From positions 1,922,001 through 1,986,000 of the forward strand of contig NZ_QPER01000002.1 of NCBI RefSeq assembly GCF_009455635.1: 64,000 nt of DNA, read 5' to 3'. Of the stretch, positions 27,510 to 34,918 are shown in pieces. Position 1 is the stretch's first letter, and each line of letters begins with the position of its first letter. Both the position numbers and the translations under genes were made by a program. The stretch comes from Paraburkholderia agricolaris (lineage in GTDB: Bacteria; Pseudomonadota; Gammaproteobacteria; Burkholderiales; Burkholderiaceae). The notes below the pieces were generated by a model. It did no database searches, was not told the origin of the DNA, and saw nothing but the letters and a program-made list of their open reading frames with translations.

Positions 27510-27545
27510 CCATGGTTGACACATATGTAGTCCATGGATTACACT
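27510..27545 (+). promoter_or_regulatory. Promoter and symmetric operator of the toxin-antitoxin pair
   Basis: TTGACA (27516-27521), 18 bp, TACACT (27540-27545). Two CCATGG hexamers (27510-27515 and 27532-27537) are 22 bp apart and flank the palindrome ACATATGT (27521-27528), forming a roughly symmetric operator over the promoter. Autorepression by the antitoxin is the usual pattern. The -10 box ends six bases before the toxin ATG, so the transcript would be leaderless. Confidence 0.6.
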
Positions 27546-27551
27546 TTCTGA

Positions 27552-27851
27552 ATGTTGAATATCCGCACCACTGAGACATTTGACGCCTGGTTCGACGGTT
27601 TGAAAGACCGGATCGCCAGGCGCCGCATTCAGGCCCGCATCGACCGTCTGGCGATGGGCAACCCCGGCGACACGAACTCCGCCGGTGCGCCAATTATCGA
27701 ACTGCGGATCGATCACGGTCCCGGCTATCGCGTCTACTACGTGCAGCGCGGCGCAGTGCTGGTGATCCTGCTGTGTGGTGGTGACAAGTCGACTCAACCC
27801 GCAGATATCAAAGCCGCACACAAGATGCTGGCGAACCTTGAATCGGAGTGA
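27552..27851 (+). CDS. RelE/ParE-superfamily toxin (addiction module killer)
   Basis: 99 residues, the size of phage-derived Gp49/HigB-like toxins. TFDAWFDGLKDRIARRRIQARIDRLAMGNPGD, then IIELRIDHGPGYRVYYVQRGAVLVILLCGGDKSTQPADI shows the RelE fold with the conserved GYRVYY and GGDK segments (each quoted in blocks of known family order). Such toxins usually cut mRNA on the ribosome. No ribosome site precedes the ATG. Three bases separate its stop from the antitoxin start. Confidence 0.9.
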   Translation: MLNIRTTETFDAWFDGLKDRIARRRIQARIDRLAMGNPGDTNSAGAPIIELRIDHGPGYRVYYVQRGAVLVILLCGGDKSTQPADIKAAHKMLANLESE

Positions 27852-27854
27852 ACA

Positions 27855-28154
27855 ATGGAAAAAATCAAAACCCGGTCGTGGGATTCGGCCGAACACCTGA
27901 AGACCGAAACGGACATGGCAGAATATTTCGAGGCCTGTCTGCTCGAAGGCGGCGACGATCCTGCATTCCTCGCGCATGCGTTGGGCGTGATCGCGCGTGC
28001 GCGTGGCATGGCGCAACTTGCCCGCGATACCGGGATCTCGCGCGAGGGCCTGTACAAGGCACTGTCCGAAGATGGCAACCCCAGCTTCGCGACGATCATC
28101 AAGGTGATCCGCGCCCTCGGTCTGGAGTTGCACGCGGCGCCTGCTCACGCCTGA
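27855..28154 (+). CDS. Addiction-module antidote, HigA-like helix-turn-helix
   Basis: 99 residues. N-terminal toxin-binding part (SWDSAEHLKTETDMAEYFEA) and a C-terminal Xre-type helix-turn-helix (MAQLARDTGISREGLYKALSEDGNP, two blocks, then FATIIKVIRALGLEL). Matches the family of putative addiction module antidotes paired with the killer family of the upstream gene. Own GGAG ribosome site six bases before the ATG. Toxin-first order is typical for this type. It should bind the operator at 27510-27545. Confidence 0.9.
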   Translation: MEKIKTRSWDSAEHLKTETDMAEYFEACLLEGGDDPAFLAHALGVIARARGMAQLARDTGISREGLYKALSEDGNPSFATIIKVIRALGLELHAAPAHA

Positions 28155-28273
28155 AATTGACTTGTGCCCGGGGCGTTCCGGGCCTCCACCGCCCACCTCT
28201 GACGCTCCCATTCCAGCGCGACGGCGTTTAGCTTCTATCCGCGTACCCCGCCGATTTGCTCTACTGCGATGAT

Positions 28274-28296
28274 GCATGCCGCGCCCCGCGGCGTGC
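28274..28296 (+). promoter_or_regulatory. Leader hairpin upstream of purU
   Basis: GCATGCCGCG (28274-28283), three bases, CGCGGCGTGC (28287-28296): nine Watson-Crick pairs and one G-U pair. It lies 25 bases before the purU start codon. A second, smaller hairpin (GCCCGG/CCGGGC, 28166-28183) follows the antitoxin stop. Either could separate TA and purU expression; neither has a T tract. Confidence 0.4.
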
Positions 28297-28321
28297 CCCT
28301 ATCGCCCCAAGTGGAGTGCGC

Positions 28322-29197
28322 ATGTCCGTCGATTCCCGTCCCGATCAACTGGTTCTCACGGTCGCCTGTCCGAGTGCGGCCGGCCAGGTTGCCGCCGTCG
28401 TCGGTTTTCTCGACCGGCATCATTGCTATATCGACGAATTGACCGTTTTCGACGACGACCTCAGCGAGCGCTTCTTCGTACGCTGCGTGTTTCATGGCGT
28501 CGATACCAAAGAGACCCTGCACATCGCGGCACTCAAGCGCGAATTCGAAGCGATCGCCGAGCGTTTCCGGATGAGCTGGGCAATGCATGACGTCGGCACG
28601 CGGCCGAAGGTGCTGATCATGGTGTCGAAGCTCGAACATTGTCTCGCCGATCTGCTGTTCCGTTGGCGAATGGGCGAGTTGAAGATGGATATTGTCGGTA
28701 TCGGCTCGAACCATCGCGATCTGGAGCCGCTCGCGCAACAGCACGGCCTGCCGTTCCATCATTTGCCGATCAGTGCCGATACCAAGCCGCAGCAGGAGGC
28801 GCGTTTGCTCGACCTGTTCGACACCTCAGGCGCCGAATTGATGATCCTTGCCCGCTACATGCAGATTCTTTCTGGCGAGACGAGCCGCGCGCTCGCAGCC
28901 CGCGCGATCAACATTCATCATTCGTTTCTACCCGGCTTCAAAGGCGCGAAGCCCTATCACCAGGCGCATGCGCGCGGCGTGAAGCTGATCGGCGCCACCG
29001 CGCACTTCGTTACCGACGATCTCGACGAAGGTCCCATCATCGAACAGGTCGTGGAGCGCGTCGATCACTCATATAGCCCGGAGCGCCTGCTCGCGACAGG
29101 ACGCGACGTCGAATGCATCACGCTTGCACGCGCCGTGAAGGCATTTATCGAGCGGCGGGTATTCATCAACGGCGATCGGACCGTGGTACTGCAATAG
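28322..29197 (+). CDS. purU: Formyltetrahydrofolate deformylase
   Basis: About 291 residues from ATG 28322 (GGAG site). N-terminal ACT domain (LVLTVACPSAAGQVAAVVGFL, residues about 10-85, split here) and a C-terminal formyl-transferase-fold domain with NIHHSFLPGFKGAKPYHQA, the catalytic Asn-His region, and GATAHFVTDDLDEGPII with the catalytic Asp. It hydrolyses 10-formyl-THF to formate and THF. In methyl-group-degrading islands it balances the folate one-carbon pool filled by DgcAB and Sox. It converges on the leftward betaine operon. Confidence 0.95.
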   Translation: MSVDSRPDQLVLTVACPSAAGQVAAVVGFLDRHHCYIDELTVFDDDLSERFFVRCVFHGVDTKETLHIAALKREFEAIAERFRMSWAMHDVGTRPKVLIMVSKLEHCLADLLFRWRMGELKMDIVGIGSNHRDLEPLAQQHGLPFHHLPISADTKPQQEARLLDLFDTSGAELMILARYMQILSGETSRALAARAINIHHSFLPGFKGAKPYHQAHARGVKLIGATAHFVTDDLDEGPIIEQVVERVDHSYSPERLLATGRDVECITLARAVKAFIERRVFINGDRTVVLQ

Positions 29198-29210
29198 CCG
29201 CCATAGTCGC

Positions 29211-29240
29211 CAAAGAAAACGCCGCTCAATGTGAGCGGCG
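29211..29240 (-). terminator. Intrinsic terminator of the glycine-betaine operon
   Basis: CGCCGCTC (29220-29227), AATGT, GAGCGGCG (29233-29240) is a perfect 8-bp stem. On the minus strand it is followed by TTTTCTTT (complement of 29211-29219). It lies 23 bases past the stop of the binding-protein gene, the last of ten leftward genes. It may also slow convergent purU transcripts, but that side has no T tract. Confidence 0.85.
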
Positions 29241-29263
29241 CCTCATTCATACAAAGCACGAAA

Positions 29264-30121
29264 TCACTTCAGCCAGCTATCCACACGATCCCCATGCGCA
29301 CTGATCCAGGCATCGGCGGCGGCTGTCGGCTTTTCGCCGTTTTGCGCGGCCAGCATCACGCTGTCGATCTCGCCCGGTTTCCATTGAAACTTCTTCAGGA
29401 ACGCGACGACCGTGGGCGCCTTCGTCTCCAGTTGAGGATTGACGACGCTATCCACATGCTCCGCCTCGCCGAACACCTTTTTCGGATCGTCGAGGAATTT
29501 GAGCTTGTACTTTGCGAACATCCAGTGCGGTTTCCAGCCCGTTACGATGATCGGCTTGCTCGCCGCCTCCGAACGAGCCAGCTCGGCAGTCATCGCACTG
29601 CCCGAACTCGGCATCAACTGATAGTCGAGCCCGTATGCCTTGATTGCTTCGCTGGTTTTCTGCATCACGCCGGCGCCGGCGTCGATACCGACGATACGCG
29701 AGCCGAATTCCGTTTTCTTCGCTTCGAGATCCCCAACGCTCTTCACGTCGGCGTTCTCCGGCACGATCAGGCCGATCTTCGCATCGTTGAAGTTGGGACC
29801 GAGGTCGACGACCTTATCCTTGAAGTTGTTCCAGTACGCGCCGTGCGTGACCGGCAACCATGCGGACAGCGTCGCATCGAGGTCGCCGCGCGCCACGCCT
29901 TGCCACATCACACCGGCCGCGACCGGCACGAGCTGCACCTGATAGCCAAGGCGCTTTTCGATCACGCGCGCGGCCACGTTCGAGGTCGCGACGCTGTCGT
30001 CCCAACCCTCCACGTAACCGATCTTGATGGTCGGCTTGGTATCGGCCGACACGCTTACGCTGCTCGCCGCCAGCGCCGTGCTCAACACACTCAACATGAA
30101 TATCTTTCTGACCAGTCTCAT
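29264..30121 (-). CDS. Glycine betaine ABC binding protein (OpuAC type), orphan
   Basis: About 285 residues from ATG 30121 with a GGGAGAACGG ribosome site. Signal peptide MRLVRKIFMLSVLSTALAAS to VSA. Mature part resembles OpuAC: KIGYVEGWDDSVATSNVAARVIEKRLGY (two blocks), VAAGVMWQGVARGDLDATLSAWLPVTH, KIGLIVPEN, and VTGWKPHWMFAKYKLKFLDD, with Trp residues for the betaine cage. Last gene of the ten-gene operon, 149 bp after gbcB. It lacks its own permease and ATPase and probably docks on ChoVW, giving betaine uptake beside betaine breakdown. Confidence 0.9.
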   Translation of the reverse strand: MRLVRKIFMLSVLSTALAASSVSVSADTKPTIKIGYVEGWDDSVATSNVAARVIEKRLGYQVQLVPVAAGVMWQGVARGDLDATLSAWLPVTHGAYWNNFKDKVVDLGPNFNDAKIGLIVPENADVKSVGDLEAKKTEFGSRIVGIDAGAGVMQKTSEAIKAYGLDYQLMPSSGSAMTAELARSEAASKPIIVTGWKPHWMFAKYKLKFLDDPKKVFGEAEHVDSVVNPQLETKAPTVVAFLKKFQWKPGEIDSVMLAAQNGEKPTAAADAWISAHGDRVDSWLK

Positions 30122-30270
30122 CGCCGTTCTCCCGTTTGCCATCCAAACAACCCGTACCCATTGAGCATTTAGAATCGCCAGCCAGAATTGCCAGGTAGCG
30201 TCGTTTTCCGACATCCAGTTGTCCGCAGGCGACTTTGGGCGAGAGTCAGAGTCTGAGCCCTGCTCTTGTC

Positions 30271-31530
30271 TTACTTATCCACGACGAGATCGCTCAGGGG
30301 CTTGCTGCAACACAGCAGCACCATGCCCTGATCGATTTCGCGCTGACGAATGCCGCCCGCGTGTTTCATGGCGACTTCGCCCGACACCAGCTTGACCTTG
30401 CAGGTGCCGCACATGCCTTGCGTGCACGAGGCTGCGAGCCGCACGCCCGCCTTTTTTGCCGCATCCAGTACGTGCTGGCCGCTGCCACATTCGATCTCGC
30501 GGTTGCTTTTGACGAAGCTCACCTTGAATTTCGTTTCCGTCTCGAGCGGTATTGCTGCCGGCGTGAACCCGGTCGCCTGTTCACGTGTTTCGGCAAAACG
30601 CTCCGCGGCGACTGTCGGTGCCTGTAACGCGTCCGCGACATGCGCGGTTGTCAGTTGCGCGGCCACCTCGCTGATCGTCTCGAACGAGAAGCTTTCCTCG
30701 TGGTAATGGCTGCGATCGAAGCCGCCTTCGGCCAGCAGGTTTCGGACGGCCTGCATATAAGGCGCGGGACCGCAGGTGAAAATCTCGCGATCCAGGAAAT
30801 CTGGCGCAATGAGTTTAAGCAAGGGCAAGCTCAGAAAGCCGGTGATGCCTGGCCAATTGGTCCGTGCACCAAGCCGTTCACAGACGAACGCGGTGCGAAA
30901 ATTAGCCTGATTCGATGCAATCAGATCGAGCTCGCGCGCGAAGATGATGTCGTCCGGGGTCCGGGCGCTGTGCACGAATACGATGTCGCTATCTTCGCCG
31001 AGTTCATGATGCGCGCGGCTCATCGACATCAGCGGCGTCACGCCCGATCCTGCCGACAGAAACAGAAACTTACGAGCCGGATGCCGGGCACAGGTGAACT
31101 CGCCGGACGGCCCCAGCACGCGAACCTGCATGCCCGCGTGCAGATTGTCGTGCAGCCAGTTCGACACGGTGCCACCCGGCACGCGCTTCACAGTGATGGA
31201 AATGGTGTGCGGACGGGTGGGCGGCGACGAGATCGTATAGCAGCGATTCACGGCCTCGCCATCGATCTCCAGTTCCAGCGTAATGAACTGCCCGGGTTCG
31301 AACACAAACGCCCGTTCGGACGGTGCACGAAAGAAAAAGCTCTTGACGTCGTGCGTTTCCTGGCGGACCAGGCAGCACACCAGCGTGTCGTCGGTATCGC
31401 TGTTCCAGCGCGCCGGCAAGGTCTCCCAGAACCGCGGCTGCGTCACGCGGCTTGAAGTCTCGCCGCCTGAATTTTCACGGTTCGCAGCCGGCTCGGGACT
31501 GAGCTGAAGCGTCGCCTGATCGCGCATCAT
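30271..31530 (-). CDS. gbcB: Glycine betaine demethylase reductase subunit GbcB
   Basis: 419 residues. FAD domain with RCYTISSPPT (about residue 100), NAD domain with FLSAGSGVTPLMSMSR (about 165) and a C-terminal plant-type 2Fe-2S ferredoxin domain (CTQGMCGTCKVKL with a later CC, about residues 370-410). It passes electrons from NAD(P)H to the Rieske oxygenase GbcA. The N-terminal 40 residues are an extension seen in this group. GGGAG ribosome site; 33 bp after gbcA. Confidence 0.94.
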   Translation of the reverse strand: MMRDQATLQLSPEPAANRENSGGETSSRVTQPRFWETLPARWNSDTDDTLVCCLVRQETHDVKSFFFRAPSERAFVFEPGQFITLELEIDGEAVNRCYTISSPPTRPHTISITVKRVPGGTVSNWLHDNLHAGMQVRVLGPSGEFTCARHPARKFLFLSAGSGVTPLMSMSRAHHELGEDSDIVFVHSARTPDDIIFARELDLIASNQANFRTAFVCERLGARTNWPGITGFLSLPLLKLIAPDFLDREIFTCGPAPYMQAVRNLLAEGGFDRSHYHEESFSFETISEVAAQLTTAHVADALQAPTVAAERFAETREQATGFTPAAIPLETETKFKVSFVKSNREIECGSGQHVLDAAKKAGVRLAASCTQGMCGTCKVKLVSGEVAMKHAGGIRQREIDQGMVLLCCSKPLSDLVVDK

Positions 31531-31563
31531 TGTTTTCTCCCGCTCCTGGTTGCGGTATCGCGC

Positions 31564-32874
31564 TCAGCGCATGAAAGACACGACTTTTTCGCCGTGCGAA
31601 ACCGGCGCATCGCCGGCATCATGGGTTTGGGGTGCATTGCTGTACTCCGCAATGCGGCCGATATACCACTCGCAGAATTTCTCGACGAGGCCTTCGGTGA
31701 ACGGCGAATACGGACCCGGTTCGTAGGCGCTGCTGGTCGCGCCGCGTTGCGAGTACTCCACGAGCGCACGGTCCTGGTCATTGGTGGCGCGCCACACGGC
31801 CGTAAGATTGTTCACGTCGTAATCGATGCCCTCACGCGCATCCTTGTGGACGAGCCACTTGGTACGCACCAGCGTTTTACCCGCCGACAACGGAATCACC
31901 GAGAAGCTGACGATATGGTCGCTCATGAAGTGATGCCACGAATTCGGCTGCGTCCAGAACGAGAGACCACCCAGATCGGCCTGCTCAAAACCGCCGAGCA
32001 GTTTCTTCGATGCCACCTTCGCGTCCATCGTCTGCGACTCGCCGTCGCGATCGAGCGGTAAGCGTTGCGTGCGGAAACCCGTCACCAGATCCGCCAGCCG
32101 GTCGATCTCCGCCGACGGCAGCTTCATCGCCTCCCATTGCGCGGTACGGCGCGCCACGGTTGCTTCGAACGCGGCCATGCCTTCTTCATTGGCGGGCGTG
32201 CGTTGATAGCCGAAACCGTATTCGTAAAGCGAAATCGTCAACTCCGGATGGTTCGCGACGCAGTGGTAGCACTCGCGATTGTTCTCCATCGTGAGCTTCC
32301 AGTTACCCTCTTCGATGATGTCGATCGACGCCGCGACCTTGCAGCCGGCCAGATCGTGCGGCAACAGGTACGGTTCCATCGCGGCGCGCATCACGGCGAA
32401 GTCGGCGGGCGGATCGTCCGCGAGACAGATGAAGATGAGCCCGGCCAGATTCTCTACACGCACCGCTTTCAGGCTGTGCTTGCAGCGGTCGAACTGATCG
32501 CCCATATGCTCGGCGAACATCAGATCGCCGTTCAGGTTATAGGTCCAGCTGTGATACGGGCAAACAATATTGCCGAGCGAGCCTTTGTCCGTATTGCACA
32601 GGCGCGCGCCGCGATGGCGGCAGACGTTATGGAACGCCCGCACCTGCATGTCGTCGTCGCGCACGATCAGAATCGAATCGCTGCCGATTTCCACTGTGAT
32701 GTAGTCGCCTGGTTCCGGTACGTCCGGTTCCACCGCGACCTGAATCCAGTGCTTGCGGAAAATCGCTTCCATGTCGAGCGCGAAAATTTCCTCGCCCGTA
32801 TAGAACGGCGCTTCCAGCGTGTGATTCCTTTTGCGGCGTTCGATCATCGCGCGAACGTCTGCCGAAACTTTCAT
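31564..32874 (-). CDS. gbcA: Glycine betaine demethylase oxygenase subunit GbcA
   Basis: 436 residues. Rieske centre ligands Cys85, His87, Cys105 and His108 (CRHRGARLC and CPYHSW). The mononuclear iron site is ENNRECYHCVANHPEL, about residue 210. It oxidatively demethylates glycine betaine to dimethylglycine with release of formaldehyde, using electrons from GbcB. The order gbcA-gbcB and its link to dgcAB match Pseudomonas and other betaine-degrading proteobacteria. Ribosome site GGAG. Stachydrine demethylases are related, but the linked genes support betaine. Confidence 0.95.
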   Translation of the reverse strand: MKVSADVRAMIERRKRNHTLEAPFYTGEEIFALDMEAIFRKHWIQVAVEPDVPEPGDYITVEIGSDSILIVRDDDMQVRAFHNVCRHRGARLCNTDKGSLGNIVCPYHSWTYNLNGDLMFAEHMGDQFDRCKHSLKAVRVENLAGLIFICLADDPPADFAVMRAAMEPYLLPHDLAGCKVAASIDIIEEGNWKLTMENNRECYHCVANHPELTISLYEYGFGYQRTPANEEGMAAFEATVARRTAQWEAMKLPSAEIDRLADLVTGFRTQRLPLDRDGESQTMDAKVASKKLLGGFEQADLGGLSFWTQPNSWHHFMSDHIVSFSVIPLSAGKTLVRTKWLVHKDAREGIDYDVNNLTAVWRATNDQDRALVEYSQRGATSSAYEPGPYSPFTEGLVEKFCEWYIGRIAEYSNAPQTHDAGDAPVSHGEKVVSFMR

Positions 32875-32898
32875 TGTGTGCTCCGTTGCATGTCACGT

Positions 32899-32924
32899 CT
32901 GGCGCCGCGCCAGGCCCTCCTGGC
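32899..32924 (-). promoter_or_regulatory. Two overlapping, mutually exclusive hairpins before gbcA
   Basis: CTGGCG-CCG-CGCCAG (32899-32913) and GCCAGG-CCCT-CCTGGC (32909-32924) are each perfect 6-bp stems that share 32909-32913, so only one can form at a time. They lie in the 73-bp gap between etfB and gbcA. This may set the ratio of gbcAB to the upstream genes; it is only a structural observation. Confidence 0.4.
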
Positions 32925-32947
32925 CGCATGTTCGCCCGAACCGGAAA

Positions 32948-33739
32948 TCAGTAATCCACGAGTTGATGCTCGCGCAAATACGCAAGGATCACTTGTGCTT
33001 TTTCGACGCAACTCCCTTCAATTACGACGCTGCCGCCACGGCTTTCCGTGGTCGTCGCCGAGAGCATGCGGGCATGCCCCGAGCGCTTCTCGGCAGCGGC
33101 CAGGCGCACCGGTTTGGCGGTCGCGGGACGGGTCGCCCAGGCGAGCGCGTCGGCATTGGCAGCGTCCGGGCTTCCGGGTGTTTTCTCCACGATCGGACGG
33201 ATCGTGCCTTCGCGCAACCTTGCATAGGCGTAGGTGGGTGCCGCGTTGGCCATCGGGTGCACGGCGATCACAGCCGGCAACCGCACTTCAACGCGCCGGC
33301 GCAGGCCTTTCGGCATGAATTGCCGGACTTCCGCGCAGCCGTCGCGGAGTGTCAGATCGACGGCGGCACCGACCAAGGGCATCTCCAGCGCACTGGCGAC
33401 GCGATACGGCAGCATGCCGCTGTCGAATGCGCCTTCGGCGCGGGTGCCGGTCAACACAAGGTCGTAACCGCGCAGCCGCGCGGCAAGTGGCGCTGTCGCG
33501 TCACCTGGCAGTCCAGCAGAAGCAGGCACTTCCAGCACCTCGACCGTGTGTGCGCCGAGCGCGAGATACTCCTTCAACGCCGGATTGGCCGGGTCGCCCG
33601 CATGCAGCACCTCGAGTGTCGCGCCGTGCGTTCTGGCGAGGGCAAGCGCCATTGTCAGCGCGGCGGCGTCGTTACGGCTGTAACGCGCGGTGCCGCTGAC
33701 CGGGTGCCGCCCCACGGAAACCAGTACGGCGATCTTCAT
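32948..33739 (-). CDS. Electron transfer flavoprotein beta-like subunit of the Dgc system
   Basis: 263 residues, ETF-beta fold with LALARTHGATLEVLHAGDPAN, LVGAAVDLTLRDGC and DLVLTGTRAEGAFDSGMLPYRVASAL (each shorter than the full segment). It overlaps the alpha-like gene by 4 bp (33736-33739). Pairs with EtfA to take electrons from dimethylglycine oxidation. This ETF pair is diverged from the housekeeping EtfAB and is found with dgcAB. Confidence 0.88.
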   Translation of the reverse strand: MKIAVLVSVGRHPVSGTARYSRNDAAALTMALALARTHGATLEVLHAGDPANPALKEYLALGAHTVEVLEVPASAGLPGDATAPLAARLRGYDLVLTGTRAEGAFDSGMLPYRVASALEMPLVGAAVDLTLRDGCAEVRQFMPKGLRRRVEVRLPAVIAVHPMANAAPTYAYARLREGTIRPIVEKTPGSPDAANADALAWATRPATAKPVRLAAAEKRSGHARMLSATTTESRGGSVVIEGSCVEKAQVILAYLREHQLVDY

Positions 33740-34914
33740 GCCAGTGCTCCTTCCGCAACAGCCGTTGAATTCAATATCGCCGCACCGGTGCCGCGTGCGC
33801 TACGCGCGGCCGCCGCGGCTTCATTCAGCGCCGCGATGGTTTCCCCCGCGTCGCCGATAACGGTCAGATTCGCGCGTTTGGCGATCGGCGCACTGGCGTC
33901 GAGATTCACGGCGATCACATGCCGGCAATCCTTGATGCCTTGCAGATGCTGCACCGCGCCGGAAATACCGAACGCGATATAGACGCTCGCCTCGACGGTC
34001 TTGCCGGTCGCGCCAATCTGCTTGTCGCGGGTGAACTTGCCGTCGTCCACGGCGACGCGGCTTGCGCCAATCGCGGCGCCCAACGTAGCCGCCAGACGTT
34101 CGAAGGCCGGCACATCGCTAACCCCATTGCCCGCCGAGACGATGAAATCCGCTTCCTCGAGCGCGAGCTGGGCCGCGTCCATCTCCTCGATTCCAAGATC
34201 GCGCACGATGCCTTTCGAGGAAGCCGCTTCGCCATCGAAACGCCACACCACGCGCTCGCCCGCGCCGACGAACGGTAACTTCGGATCGACCGCATTCGGT
34301 GCGAGCAGCACAACCTCAGGCAACGCACGCACGGCGAACGCCGTATTCGTCTGAATATAAGCCGCGACATGTGCGGCATCGATTTCAACCACATGCGTCG
34401 CGACGCTCGCGTTCGCGGCTGCCGCATAGCGGCGGCCAAGATCGCCGTCGCCGGTGACGTTGTCGGGCAGAAAAATGTGCGCCGGCGCATAGGCCGCGAC
34501 ACACGCCGCCAGTGCGTTCAGTTCGTCCAGCGGCGCAAAAACACGGCGATCGAACATGGGTAACTCGATCAGCTTGTCTGCGCCGAGCGCGGCGGCATCA
34601 CCCGTGAATTCGCCGAATACAAGCAGCACGACTTCGGTCGTTGGGTTCGCGATCAGCGCGGCGGCGGCCAGCGCCTGGCGTGCGTGATCGTCCAGTGCGC
34701 CGCGATCCGCGTGCGCGGCGACCAGCAGCACGCGCTGCGCCACAGCCGTCGTACGGCGCGGCTTCGCATGCTCGCGATGCGCCGGCCCCGAGGCGCCGTG
34801 CACCGCAAATTCCGTCGCGCCGGCGACGCCCGTCATGCCGAGCGTGATGCGCCTGAGTCCGTCGGCTGTGATCGTGAACGGCCGGCGCGGGTCGATTCGT
34901 TTGAGCATGTTCAT
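33736..34914 (-). CDS. Electron transfer flavoprotein alpha-like subunit of the Dgc system
   Basis: About 392 residues from ATG 34914, four bases after the dgcB stop, using a CTGGAG site at the end of dgcB. C-terminal FAD domain carries DKQIGATGKTVEASVYIAFG and ISGAVQHLQGIKDCRHVIAVN, strongly conserved in ETF alpha. It has about 70 extra N-terminal residues compared with usual EtfA, including a basic stretch, which seems to be a feature of Dgc-linked versions. It accepts electrons and passes them towards the quinone pool. Confidence 0.9.
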   Translation of the reverse strand: MNMLKRIDPRRPFTITADGLRRITLGMTGVAGATEFAVHGASGPAHREHAKPRRTTAVAQRVLLVAAHADRGALDDHARQALAAAALIANPTTEVVLLVFGEFTGDAAALGADKLIELPMFDRRVFAPLDELNALAACVAAYAPAHIFLPDNVTGDGDLGRRYAAAANASVATHVVEIDAAHVAAYIQTNTAFAVRALPEVVLLAPNAVDPKLPFVGAGERVVWRFDGEAASSKGIVRDLGIEEMDAAQLALEEADFIVSAGNGVSDVPAFERLAATLGAAIGASRVAVDDGKFTRDKQIGATGKTVEASVYIAFGISGAVQHLQGIKDCRHVIAVNLDASAPIAKRANLTVIGDAGETIAALNEAAAAARSARGTGAAILNSTAVAEGALA

Positions 34915-34918
34915 GGCG

